A stretch of DNA of 52,165 nucleotides from a virus. Position numbers and translations under genes: made by a program. The notes under the pieces were generated by a model. The model saw only the letters and a list, made by a program, of their open reading frames with translations. It did no database searches and was not told where the DNA came from. Of this stretch, positions 31,037 through 38,973 are shown piece after piece. The stretch spans positions 1-52,165 of the IMG/VR virus record IMGVR_UViG_3300032053_000109; one strand, given 5' to 3'. The first letter of the stretch is position 1, and every line of letters starts with the position of its first letter.

Positions 31037-31933
31037 CTAAGCCACTGTTGTAAATCTTACTGATACTGCTGTAGCCATTGCATTTCCAACTAGGTCTTTG
31101 ACTCCTGTTCCAATTGTTAAATTGAACGTTGTTGTTGCAGTCAAAGCAGGTTGTACCAAGGTCACAGTAGAACTTACCACTGTAAGACTTGTGTATGCAA
31201 AGGTTGCTCCAGAAGTAGGTATAGAAAGGGTGAAGTTCGAAGCAATAACCGTACTAGCGAGAATTGGCTCACTAAATGTAACCGTCATTGTAGCTCCTGC
31301 ACTTCTAGCTGCAGCTGTAGAGCCAGCAGTAACCACAGAACTGACGAATGTTGGAGCTGTAGTCTCAGCTGTTGTTCCGTATACGGAAGCAAACCAGTTA
31401 GTGCCTATATCCGCTGTGTAATCTGTAGCATCTGAGCGAGTAGACTTTTTGTACTTTCCATCATAAACTCTCTGAGTAAATTTTCCCTTGAAAGTAAGTG
31501 TTTGGAAATTAATTTTATCACCCTTAGTCTCATGCTTAACTTCTGGCTTGGAGAATTTTCCTTTAAGCAACCAAATGTAGGAATAAGCGGAGTTTGAGCG
31601 TAAAGCTCTGAACCCAAAAGCTACATCCACAGGTTGGTCACTTGCTTTTTCATCCATAACACCACCAGTGATTGTATGCCCCATAAGTGTAGCATAGTCT
31701 TCCTGTGACATATCGGCAATACTTACGTCAACTTCAATTTGTCCAATGGATTCAGCCGTGTCATATGGTCCATCATCGGCGAATAGTGTAGCAACCTCAG
31801 AATTTGGGTTAACTGATACTGACACAGCTCCCGCTAATGCAACTGGAGCTTGATATGTTATAGCTGAAGATGTGTCTAGTGATACTAATGAATAATAAAA
31901 TTTGTCTAACCCCATTAATACTTTCTTTGCCAT
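31037..31933 (-). CDS. Major tail protein with C-terminal Ig-like (Big_5) domain
   Basis: Residues 1-180 fit a tube protein of the phi13/HK97 type: MAKKVLMGLDKFYYSLVSLD, then QIEVDVSIADMSQEDYATLM and FQTLTFKGKFTQRVYDGKYK. The C-terminal 100 residues carry a bacterial Ig-like domain of the Big_5 or SbsA kind, with TAPTFVSSVVTAGS, then MTVTFSEPI and GVKDLVGNAMATA. Such domains decorate virions and may bind sugars on the host surface. It is preceded by AAAGGAGGTAATAATC. The Big_5 extension is an embellishment beyond the minimal tube protein. Confidence 0.85.
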   Translation of the reverse strand: MAKKVLMGLDKFYYSLVSLDTSSAITYQAPVALAGAVSVSVNPNSEVATLFADDGPYDTAESIGQIEVDVSIADMSQEDYATLMGHTITGGVMDEKASDQPVDVAFGFRALRSNSAYSYIWLLKGKFSKPEVKHETKGDKINFQTLTFKGKFTQRVYDGKYKKSTRSDATDYTADIGTNWFASVYGTTAETTAPTFVSSVVTAGSTAAARSAGATMTVTFSEPILASTVIASNFTLSIPTSGATFAYTSLTVVSSTVTLVQPALTATTTFNLTIGTGVKDLVGNAMATAVSVRFTTVA

Positions 31934-31948
31934 GATTATTACCTCCTT

Positions 31949-32311
31949 TTAGTTTGGGTCGATATAGTGATTTACATATAGCATGGATTTTTGGTGTATA
32001 GCCGTACTAGCCTCATATCTATCCTGAGCTTTTATCCTAGCAAAACCTTCTGAAACCATAATGGTGTCAATTGCTTGGGCTACTGCAGAGGTGCTACCAT
32101 CATTCCATACATCTATCTGATAGATAATTTCACTTCCAACCTCCAAATTATCACAATAAAACTCTCCCGAATTATCATACTCAAAATAACTAATGCAGGG
32201 TAAAGTCTTAAAGTCATTTGGAAAATGAAAGTATACTCTATCAGCAACCAAGGTATATAAAGCAGTAGCAGTCTTTAGTGCACTTACAACACTAGTTTTA
32301 ATATTTTGCAT
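31949..32311 (-). CDS. Tail completion/terminator protein (DUF3168-like)
   Basis: The 120-residue protein has the layout of tail terminators: a helical N-terminus (MQNIKTSVVSALKTATALY), then RVYFHFPNDFKTLPCISYFE, then GSEIIYQIDVWNDGSTS and a C-terminal strand. It caps the tail tube at the head side. It lies between the neck protein and the major tail protein, the normal order. The gap to the neck gene is four bases and the ribosome binding site is AGGGGTGACATT, inside the end of that gene. Confidence 0.75.
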   Translation of the reverse strand: MQNIKTSVVSALKTATALYTLVADRVYFHFPNDFKTLPCISYFEYDNSGEFYCDNLEVGSEIIYQIDVWNDGSTSAVAQAIDTIMVSEGFARIKAQDRYEASTAIHQKSMLYVNHYIDPN

Positions 32312-32315
32312 AATG

Positions 32316-32720
32316 TCACCCCTTTAGGGCATCTCGTATTGCCTTTGATATTAGATTTCGTATTTTTGCTCTGTTCTTTAGCAATGCAGGTCCAAGATAG
32401 GGTTGAGCAGGAATTCCTTTACTACTTCCATACTCATAATCAGAAGGAGCAATAACCCCACTTGAGGCTCCCCTTTCTCCTGTACCATATTCTTGGAATG
32501 GACCATAGAAAACTGAAGTTCCAACCTCAGCAGAATAAATTTCATTACCCTCTATAATTCTATGACTTATGCTATTCCTAAGAAGTCCTTCATCCACAGG
32601 GGCGTTAAGTTTGGCATCACGTTCAACCAGTAGAGCTGAGGTTGTTATTGCTGCCTTGATATTTTCTTTTGCTTTTTGTTTAATTGCTCTCATTTTGGCT
32701 TCAAATTGCTGTGCAGTCAT
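32316..32720 (-). CDS. HK97 gp10-like neck/tail component
   Basis: The motif APVDEGLLRNSISHRIIEGN (about residues 41-60) is diagnostic for the HK97 gp10 family of neck proteins, followed by TSVFYGPFQEYGTGERG (69-85) and a helical end (AKIRNLISKAIRDALKG). It joins head and tail. The N-terminal helix (KAIKQKAKENIKAAITTSAL-like) is long and basic. The start is preceded by AGGGGATGGTATT. Order and spacing agree with the adjoining connector genes. Confidence 0.85.
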   Translation of the reverse strand: MTAQQFEAKMRAIKQKAKENIKAAITTSALLVERDAKLNAPVDEGLLRNSISHRIIEGNEIYSAEVGTSVFYGPFQEYGTGERGASSGVIAPSDYEYGSSKGIPAQPYLGPALLKNRAKIRNLISKAIRDALKG

Positions 32721-32731
32721 AATACCATCCC

Positions 32732-33043
32732 CTATCCTGGGTTACAAAGTAACTCATAATGACGAGGCCACTCCTTAACCCTCTCAATATCATAGATGTC
32801 ACTACCATCTATAATTCTTTGACGAGATAGTTTTGTTATGAGAGTAGTTTTGGTAGCAAATATTAGAAATTCAAACATCTTATCAGACTTACCATGAGGA
32901 GTAAACTCATAATGAGAACTGTTATTTGGTTGAATATCCACATTAATATGAGTATTATTGGCTGTCCAAACTTCTACATCCATACCCTCGTCATCCTGAG
33001 TAACTGTTCTAGTTTGTAGAATAACGCTTTTATTAAGAATCAT
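32732..33043 (-). CDS. Head-tail joining (head closure) protein
   Basis: A small 103-residue beta-rich protein (MILNKSVILQTRTVTQDDEG, then KMFEFLIFATKTTL and IYDIERVKEWPRHYELLC). The end 'WPRHYELL' and the first 'QTRTVTQD' resemble SPP1 gp16 or HK97 gp9-type stoppers that plug the connector. Placement between connector and gp10-like genes supports it. Its stop-to-start spacing with the connector gene is one base (overlap at 33043), so translation is probably coupled. Confidence 0.7.
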   Translation of the reverse strand: MILNKSVILQTRTVTQDDEGMDVEVWTANNTHINVDIQPNNSSHYEFTPHGKSDKMFEFLIFATKTTLITKLSRQRIIDGSDIYDIERVKEWPRHYELLCNPG

Positions 33044-33891
33044 TAGAACACTCCTCTCTTAAAGGAATCCAATGAGGTTAATATACTACTAGAGATATTA
33101 TCTTTCCAGGAGTATGATACATTACCCTGCTTAAGACTTGTTAATCCATAATTCCCAAAATCTTCACCATTATAACTAGAGGCTACAAGATTAAGAGTTG
33201 CATCTTCTACCGCAAAAGGTAATGTCGATAGAGTATATCCAGCCGAATAGACGACCTCGATATTATCCACAGAAGCTGTGATTTCTGGAACCAATCCCGT
33301 CTCATAACCGTAAATTGTCCACCCATCTTCCTTAACAAGATAACCCTTCTCTAAATAAGTAGAATCAGCAGTCACATAATCGACTCCTGCTGTAAGCGAC
33401 GCAGAGGCCACTTTAACGGATGTAATTTTATTAATGGGAAAATATCTTAGAACTAACTTTTGTTGGCCCCTACCCTGGTAAAATTCGCTGTAGGTATCAG
33501 ATATGAACTTTCTATTACAGTACTTACTAATTATATCTGAAGCAGAGTTAATCATTCTCTCTAATTGTCTATCCTTTGAGTAATCCCAGGCATAATATGA
33601 ATATGAAGAACAAGTAATTGAACCCGTTCTTGCTGCGGAGAAAGTAATAGTTGCAGCATCATAATCAATAGTTAGGACTGAGGTTGAGATGGTTGCTGCT
33701 GAACTACCTGTGCCCTCATAAAAAGTCCCAAAATAATTGGGTAATATATAAGTATGAGCAAAAGAGAATGTAATATTAGCACTAGAGACCGCAGTTAAAG
33801 TTTCTGTAGCCGTTACTCCAGTTATTGTGTATAATTTTAGAGTTAGTCTAACGTTTACCATGGTTGTTAGTGCTTGTGCTATGAGTGCCAA
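33043..33891 (-). CDS. Head-tail connector (gp6-like) with N-terminal extra domain
   Basis: The C-terminal part contains 'KDRQLERMINSASDIISKYC' (about residues 110-130), NRKFISDTYSEFYQGRGQQK, LRYFPINKITSVKVASAS and IEVVYSAGYTL, which form the gp6-type connector/adaptor. The first 100 residues (VRLTLKLYTITGVTATETL) are an additional beta-rich, Ig-like region not usual in this family. The predicted start TTG (33891) follows GGGGGTGAAGAAAC, but ATG at 33861 is an alternative. A GAGTC-GAAA-GACTC hairpin lies upstream of this gene (33913-33929). Confidence 0.7.
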   Translation of the reverse strand: MALIAQALTTMVNVRLTLKLYTITGVTATETLTAVSSANITFSFAHTYILPNYFGTFYEGTGSSAATISTSVLTIDYDAATITFSAARTGSITCSSYSYYAWDYSKDRQLERMINSASDIISKYCNRKFISDTYSEFYQGRGQQKLVLRYFPINKITSVKVASASLTAGVDYVTADSTYLEKGYLVKEDGWTIYGYETGLVPEITASVDNIEVVYSAGYTLSTLPFAVEDATLNLVASSYNGEDFGNYGLTSLKQGNVSYSWKDNISSSILTSLDSFKRGVF

Positions 33892-33982
33892 GTTTCTTCA
33901 CCCCCAATTTGGGAGGAGAGTCTTTCGACTCTTCCCCTTTAGTGGTACTTATTTTAAGCATTTTGTTTTGGTCTTTCTTCAT
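33848..33982 (-). CDS. Possible small basic protein overlapping the connector gene
   Basis: A 44-codon frame starts at ATG 33982-33980, just after the stop of the upstream structural gene, and overlaps the start of the connector gene in another frame. The protein is basic and low in complexity (KKDQNKMLKISTTKGEESKD). It has no clear ribosome binding site. It includes the GAGTC-GAAA-GACTC hairpin, so this stretch may instead be a leader. I give it low confidence. Confidence 0.25.
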   Translation of the reverse strand: MKKDQNKMLKISTTKGEESKDSPPKLGVKKLGTHSTSTNNHGKR

Positions 33983-33983
33983 A

Positions 33984-34430
33984 CTAAACTGCTGGTTCAA
34001 CTTGAGCATCACCAAGGATACAAGCAATACCATAAGTTATAGTATTTGTTACCGCAGCAGTAACGGAAGCATAGATTTTGATGAATCTATTAAGCCCAGA
34101 AAGGTTGATTACTTTATCAGTGCTTGTAGTTGCTGCAGAAGTTGGCAACAAACTAAACGTAAAGGTCGTGCTGATTGCACCTGATATAGTAGCAGAAGTT
34201 ACAAGAGTATAAACACCAGTTGCTACATCAGCAGATTGGTATAGAGTACAATTGATGTTGAAGGTTCCACCTGCTGTGGCACAAATGCCCTGTAGGTTGA
34301 ATAATGCGGTATTAAACCCCTTTCTATCAATTGCCACACTTGTTGCTACAGCTGTTGTTGCTGCAGTGTATGTTCCCACGAGACAAGCTCTATCAACTAA
34401 CTGGTCTGTCATTTTCGATTTCATGTACAT
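33984..34430 (-). CDS. Capsid-associated/decoration-like protein, 148 aa
   Basis: A beta-rich, Thr/Ala-rich protein (MTDQLVDRACLVGTYTAATT, then INCTLYQSADVATGVYTLVT, NLSGLNRFIKIYASVT). It sits directly after the major capsid gene, a typical place for decoration or minor head proteins, and the even beta pattern fits that. The family is not identified. Composition resembles the proteins at 36881-37285 and 37304-38758, which may share a decoration role. The start is ATG after AAAGGAGGAAGAAAAC. Confidence 0.55.
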   Translation of the reverse strand: MYMKSKMTDQLVDRACLVGTYTAATTAVATSVAIDRKGFNTALFNLQGICATAGGTFNINCTLYQSADVATGVYTLVTSATISGAISTTFTFSLLPTSAATTSTDKVINLSGLNRFIKIYASVTAAVTNTITYGIACILGDAQVEPAV

Positions 34431-34464
34431 GTTTTCTTCCTCCTTTTATTTTTGATAAGATTAA

Positions 34465-34484
34465 GAGCACCCCTCAGGATGCTC
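34465..34484 (-). terminator. Hairpin after the capsid gene
   Basis: GAGCATCC and GGGTGCTC pair (one G-U) in an eight-base stem with a four-base loop, followed by an AT-rich run. It probably reduces read-through from capsid to the next genes and sets expression ratios, since those genes continue in the same direction. Confidence 0.55.
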
Positions 34485-34498
34485 GCCTACATTACTAA

Positions 34499-35659
34499 TT
34501 ATGAATAGGACCTATTGTAGCAAAGGAATGATTCAGCATGACGTAAAGCCATATCATGTTTGCAAGTGATTTTTAGGATAGTTTGATCAAGTGAGAATGC
34601 TGATTGAAGCTGAGTTCCATCGAAGTATGAAGCTTCATTGGAAGCCATTAATTCGAATGACATTTCTTCTCCAAATAGGAACTCTGAGAAGTCTCCAAAG
34701 AAGATATCAAAGTAAGTAGAGCCAGCAGTTGAATTAGCAGTTGTGATTTGATTAGAAACTTTGAAGTTGTAACCTTCTAACTTACCATTTCTCATTTCAT
34801 CTCTGTAGATGTATTGATTTGTAGTAGTTTTAAGGTTATAGAATGTCGACCAAGTCAAAGCATTCATAATCCAACCCACACTAATCATAGGAGCATTAGC
34901 ATTCATCAAAGCTCCAACGAGGGAACCGGGAAGGTCGGCACTAATGGCAGCAGTTGAGCAAGAGTATGTAGCTGTGATTGAAGATTTTATTCCAAGTGGT
35001 GTGTAAGCTGTACCTGCTCCATACATTGCTGTGTAATCAATCTTTAATTTTGCTTGATTGATAATGTCATCTCTTACGAGAGCATCTGCAGCAGGAGAAG
35101 AGCTTCTGATAAGGTCATTGGAGATAGGAACGAGAACAACAAGTTTCTTTGCACTCATTTTAATATTTCCAAAAGTCTGTTGTGATTTTGTAGCATTTTG
35201 ACTTTCACCTTGATAGTAAGCACTTGACCCACCAGTAAGTTTTGGAAGGTTCAAATTACCATTAGGCATTGGAACTTTTCTTGCTCCAAGTTCCATAACT
35301 GCTGTCTTTGATAAAAGTAATGGAATAACTTCATTGGAATAATCCTCTCTTACTAGGAATCCACCCTCTGATGGAGTTGTTGCTGACAAAGCCTTTAAAG
35401 CCATATGCAATTTCTTATCATTTGGATAAAGAGTTTTTTCTGCATAATTAAGAGCTTTCTCAGGGTCATTCTTAGAAGCTGCAATACATTTGGCAATTCT
35501 AGCAAAACGAATACCTGCATCAGTTTCCTCACCCTTCTCTTCTACTACTGGCTTTCCAGCGATGAAAATACCCTCATATTTCTTTTGTGTGTCTAGTAGA
35601 GGAGTGAGTTTCTCATCAATTTTCTCCTCGATTTTTACCATTAAGTCTTCAAGTTTCAT
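34499..35659 (-). CDS. Major capsid protein (HK97 fold)
   Basis: The N-terminal 95 residues are a coiled, acidic scaffold-like delta domain (KLEDLMVKIEEKIDEKLTPL, DPEKALNYAEKTLY). The protease would cut near residue 90. The core follows: TTPSEGGFLVREDYSNEVIP, LLLSKTAVMELGARKVPMPN, then KSQQTFGNIKMSAKKLVVLV and PISNDLIRSS (E-loop, P-domain and A-domain typical). At 386 residues it fits HK97-like capsids with T=7 heads. The start is ATG after AAAGGAGGAAAATAAC. It lies beside the protease gene, as expected. Confidence 0.92.
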   Translation of the reverse strand: MKLEDLMVKIEEKIDEKLTPLLDTQKKYEGIFIAGKPVVEEKGEETDAGIRFARIAKCIAASKNDPEKALNYAEKTLYPNDKKLHMALKALSATTPSEGGFLVREDYSNEVIPLLLSKTAVMELGARKVPMPNGNLNLPKLTGGSSAYYQGESQNATKSQQTFGNIKMSAKKLVVLVPISNDLIRSSSPAADALVRDDIINQAKLKIDYTAMYGAGTAYTPLGIKSSITATYSCSTAAISADLPGSLVGALMNANAPMISVGWIMNALTWSTFYNLKTTTNQYIYRDEMRNGKLEGYNFKVSNQITTANSTAGSTYFDIFFGDFSEFLFGEEMSFELMASNEASYFDGTQLQSAFSLDQTILKITCKHDMALRHAESFLCYNRSYS

Positions 35660-35660
35660 G

Positions 35661-36869
35661 TTATTTTCCTCCTTTTAATTGATTTATTTTTTTATCTAAA
35701 AAGGTGCTTATTGCTTTATCCAATTCTTCAGGTGTACAGTCAATCTCATCAGGGTCCTCCAAGGATTCGATATCAATTTCATCCCCAGTTATTGGCTCAA
35801 TTATTGGCTCAATTATTGGCTCAATTATTGGTTCTACAATTGGCTCAATTATTGGCTCGGGTGTAAAATCTTTTTTGGGAGGCTTTCCACAGCCATCCTC
35901 TTCATCCTCTTCCTCAGTATCATCTTGGGGCATCATGAATTCTTTCAATTTTCCATGACATCCTTTTAAAACTCCCTCAGCACCAACTAATTCCTCATGA
36001 ATTGATTTTAGGAATTCTTTACTTTTTGCTGATAGTGTTGCACCGGACTTCACTTCCATACCTTTCACCCCCTTGGGAACATAAATTTCTTGTAATGATA
36101 AGCTTTCCATACCCAGAGTAGCAATATCAGTCTCAGGATTATAAGTATATTCTCTTAACGTATATACGTCATTTGATTGCTCTATAATAACAAGACCATC
36201 TGGATAATTAATGGGATATAAATCTTCAATATATACACTAACATACTCCTCATCAGGATTTTTGTAAACCTGATAAATTGTTTCTCTCAAAGATTTTAAT
36301 AACTTAAATACTGAAGGTTGTGTTGGTATTGATAACTGCTTTTCTTGGGGTTTTTCAAGAAATTTTAGTTCATGATCATTAATTATACCTTTACTTCTTG
36401 CCTCAACAAGAGCTCCAGGGTTTGATGGCACAGGAACTATAGATGTTTCTAACAATTCCTGCTTTCTATACCTTCTACCCACATAATTTTTATTTTGATC
36501 AAATATAGCCTCATGTTCTATACCCATGAACCCAACAGAGGTAGTATTAAGGTAGCCAGCCTTGCACATACGATAAACTGTATCAGCAAACTCATATTCA
36601 TCCCTAGTGGCAAATTTAATATCCTGATACATTCTTTTATTTCCATGGTCTAATTCAATACCTACGGTCTTACCCACAGGGAGGCTTCCATAGTCATGAC
36701 CGAATAGAACTACTGGATTTTTCATATAATTATCAATTTGCCATCCAGCAACTTCAATTATATCTCCATCTCTATCCTGCTCTTCTGTGGAGGTAATAAA
36801 TCTTAGTATGCGATTTTGATCTGATACTGTTTGTATTTCATTAGTTATCACTCTATCCTTACGTTCCAT
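35661..36869 (-). CDS. HK97-family prohead protease with EPII-repeat tail
   Basis: ATG at 36869 after AAGGAGGTATATC gives 402 residues. The N-terminal domain is the prohead protease: LRFITSTEEQDRDGDIIEVA, then PVVLFGHDY (His), SLPVGKTVG and YLNTTSVGFMG (Ser). It processes the capsid delta domain and itself during maturation. The C-terminal 100 residues are acidic and carry an IIEPIVEPIIEPIIEPI tandem repeat encoded by 12-base repeats (35787-35865), followed by GDEIDIESLEDPDEID. The extension may act as scaffold. The repeat probably arises by slippage and can vary between relatives. Confidence 0.85.
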   Translation of the reverse strand: MERKDRVITNEIQTVSDQNRILRFITSTEEQDRDGDIIEVAGWQIDNYMKNPVVLFGHDYGSLPVGKTVGIELDHGNKRMYQDIKFATRDEYEFADTVYRMCKAGYLNTTSVGFMGIEHEAIFDQNKNYVGRRYRKQELLETSIVPVPSNPGALVEARSKGIINDHELKFLEKPQEKQLSIPTQPSVFKLLKSLRETIYQVYKNPDEEYVSVYIEDLYPINYPDGLVIIEQSNDVYTLREYTYNPETDIATLGMESLSLQEIYVPKGVKGMEVKSGATLSAKSKEFLKSIHEELVGAEGVLKGCHGKLKEFMMPQDDTEEEDEEDGCGKPPKKDFTPEPIIEPIVEPIIEPIIEPIIEPITGDEIDIESLEDPDEIDCTPEELDKAISTFLDKKINQLKGGK

Positions 36870-36880
36870 GATATACCTCC

Positions 36881-37285
36881 TTAGATTCCCTCGAACTCTT
36901 GCACTATGCAATTTACAGTTATAGTAGCAGTAGCACTTGAACTTAGTAGAAAAGCTGCTACATTGGAATTTCCTGTAAATAATCCCCTTAATCTAGTATG
37001 TATTGCTCCCACCGATAGTCCTTTAGATATTGCAACTCCTGGAATGGTAATACTTGCACTGATATCACCATAGAAAGTAGAACCATTTATGGTTGAGATG
37101 GCTCTTATATCGGCTGAAATGTTACCAGTGCAATTGGTTGTTAGTATAACCTCATGCATCCAGGTAGTAGTTCCTGCTGAAGCTGGCATACTTAAAGATA
37201 GAGTAAGAGCTGCTGTTGCGGTTGTTCCCGCACTAAAAGTAACCGTTCCAGAACATATTATGTTCAACCTGCCTTGTCTTAACAT
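36881..37285 (-). CDS. Structural hypothetical protein, 134 aa
   Basis: A Thr/Ala/Ser-rich beta protein (SGTVTFSAGTTATAALTLSL, then LTTNCTGNISADIRAISTIN) with a strand-turn pattern like small capsid decoration proteins. It ends 'ATITVNCIVQEFEGI'. The family is not recognised. The start follows AAGGGGGGATAAC and the gene sits between protease and the 484-residue structural gene. Its composition echoes the protein after the capsid (33984-34430). Confidence 0.5.
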   Translation of the reverse strand: MLRQGRLNIICSGTVTFSAGTTATAALTLSLSMPASAGTTTWMHEVILTTNCTGNISADIRAISTINGSTFYGDISASITIPGVAISKGLSVGAIHTRLRGLFTGNSNVAAFLLSSSATATITVNCIVQEFEGI

Positions 37286-37303
37286 GTTATCCCCCCTTAT
37301 AAT

Positions 37304-38758
37304 TTAGTTTGCTACTAATATGATTTCAAAACCACCCGAAATTGCTGCTGAAGTAACACCCACAGCAGTTGCTTGCACCGTTAGTTCAATATCGGTTCTC
37401 TCCAATAACTTTTCTGGAGCAAAGTAATTATGTTGAAACTTTGAAGTTCCAGTATCTGAGATAGCATCTGAATGTTTCACTCTAAATACTTTATCAGGTT
37501 CTCTGGTATCTAAATTAATTACATAATTTGAACTCTTACTTGCACCCGAGGTTGAGGCATAGAAGCTAACTAAATAACCAGTGTACCCCAGAGGTATAGT
37601 ATAAACAGCCATTTCCGTTTGCTCATATCCTGGATGTATGACCAACCTTATCTTGGTTTTGTCAGTAGGAACTCCCGCGGTTAGTGCCGTATTAACATAT
37701 ACAACAGTATGACCTACAAGGGGTGTTCCAGTTGCATTATACGCTCTATATACTCTATATAGAGGAGTACCTAATGCAACTCTTGTTTGCCCATTTAGAG
37801 TAGCAGTCTGTACTACTTCTGTGCCATCTGCAGTTTGACCGGTGATACTAATAATCTCAGTATCGGTTGCATTAGACGAGCTAATACTATCAATATTAGC
37901 ACTCGTACTATAAATATATCTCATTAACTCCCATGCTTCACCGTCTTCTGCACCATCCCAAATGGTGACTTCATTATCCGAGGTATCAAAGTCAAAAGCC
38001 TTGCCAAACTTATGTATAAAATTTGTTCCCACAACCTGACCTCTTGCAATTGCTAATCCACTCTCTGCATCTGTCACTCTTAAATTATTAGAGGGAGTAG
38101 ATGTTATGGGAGTAAATGTTGTTCCATTATTGGCAGTTAGCACAGACTTAACTAACTCAGCGTCATCATCAGAAGATATTGAATCGCCAATACGATGACT
38201 AGATGGCTTTACATAATTGGGCTTCAATATAGTTTGAAGTGTTACAACAGTACTTCCTAAGATACCATTCACAAGTCTTATCCTAAAATACCTGGCTGCA
38301 CATTGAAAACTAAATGTTTTATCAGTTCCAATTGCAATAGTGTAGGTATCTCCAGTATACCAAGTATTATTATCGGTCGAAAAATCCATATAAAAAGTAA
38401 TAGCTCTAGCTACTGTTGCAATAAATACTTGAATTACGCCATGATTGATAACTTCCTCGGCAGTGCCAGTGAAAGTACCCCCAGCAGATAGTGTCCCCAC
38501 ATAACTATTGGGGGTGGATATATGTCCTGGGGTTACTGTTACTAACCCATATGAACCATCAGCTATTACAACATCAGCAGTATTAGTTCCATTTGATATT
38601 TTCACAGAGGCTGGATTGGATGGTGAGAATGCCTCATTTCCCGATGAATCCTGCAATGTAACTTTTCTAGCTCCATGTAGATTAACCCCTATTACTGTTT
38701 CTGCTGCAGAGTTCATCCATTTAGGACTTGCCTGAGCAAACCTATCAAGTTCCCCCAT
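37304..38758 (-). CDS. Structural protein, possible head fibre
   Basis: This 484-residue protein is beta-rich with a lectin-like layout. It starts MGELDRFAQASPKWMNSAAE and contains ARKVTLQDSSGNEAFSPSNP, FYMDFSTDNNTWYTGDTYTI (about 130) and AARYFRIRLVNGILGSTVVT (about 158), the latter a jelly-roll pattern like discoidin-type domains. It ends 'GFEIILVAN'. Its place between portal and protease, where head decoration or fibre genes occur, suggests a capsid-bound virion protein. I do not recognise the family. It is preceded by GGAGGGAGGTA; its start overlaps the end of the small gene upstream by 14 bases. Confidence 0.55.
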   Translation of the reverse strand: MGELDRFAQASPKWMNSAAETVIGVNLHGARKVTLQDSSGNEAFSPSNPASVKISNGTNTADVVIADGSYGLVTVTPGHISTPNSYVGTLSAGGTFTGTAEEVINHGVIQVFIATVARAITFYMDFSTDNNTWYTGDTYTIAIGTDKTFSFQCAARYFRIRLVNGILGSTVVTLQTILKPNYVKPSSHRIGDSISSDDDAELVKSVLTANNGTTFTPITSTPSNNLRVTDAESGLAIARGQVVGTNFIHKFGKAFDFDTSDNEVTIWDGAEDGEAWELMRYIYSTSANIDSISSSNATDTEIISITGQTADGTEVVQTATLNGQTRVALGTPLYRVYRAYNATGTPLVGHTVVYVNTALTAGVPTDKTKIRLVIHPGYEQTEMAVYTIPLGYTGYLVSFYASTSGASKSSNYVINLDTREPDKVFRVKHSDAISDTGTSKFQHNYFAPEKLLERTDIELTVQATAVGVTSAAISGGFEIILVAN

Positions 38759-38906
38759 TACCTCCCTCCTTCCATCGCCCGTCGATTAATTTTTTTGCTT
38801 TAATTTCAACCACCTCAAAATGCCTTTTTAGGGCAGTTCTGTAAGATGTAACAATAGTATTTAATTCTTGTTGCCAGCTCTCTAGTTTGACTTTATTAAC
38901 ATCCAT
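38745..38906 (-). CDS. Small hypothetical protein, 53 aa
   Basis: ATG at 38906 follows AAGGAGCTAAAACA. The 53-residue protein (MDVNKVKLESWQQELNTIVT, then ALKRHFEVVEIKAKKLIDGR) is helical and charged. It follows the portal gene terminator and overlaps the next gene by 14 bases. The function is unknown; it could be a head morphogenesis or regulatory peptide. Confidence 0.55.
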   Translation of the reverse strand: MDVNKVKLESWQQELNTIVTSYRTALKRHFEVVEIKAKKLIDGRWKEGGNGGT

Positions 38907-38938
38907 TGTTTTAGCTCCTTAGTTTAAATTTTGGCATT

Positions 38939-38964
38939 AAAAAAACGCCTCTACGGACGTTTTT
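38939..38964. terminator. Terminator hairpin after the portal gene
   Basis: AAAAACG and CGTTTTT form a stem (with a bulge and CC/GG) around a short loop, with A/T runs on both sides, so it works on both strands. It follows the portal stop and may lower read-through to the downstream structural genes. Confidence 0.65.
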
Positions 38965-38973
38965 ACCATATTT

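Noticed and set aside
31098-31435. Plus-strand open frames over the tail protein gene
   Set aside because: They are complementary shadows of the major tail protein gene, with skewed low-complexity composition and no ribosome sites.
34252-34455. Plus-strand frame over the decoration-like gene
   Set aside because: It has no ribosome binding site or family match and mirrors the minus-strand coding gene.
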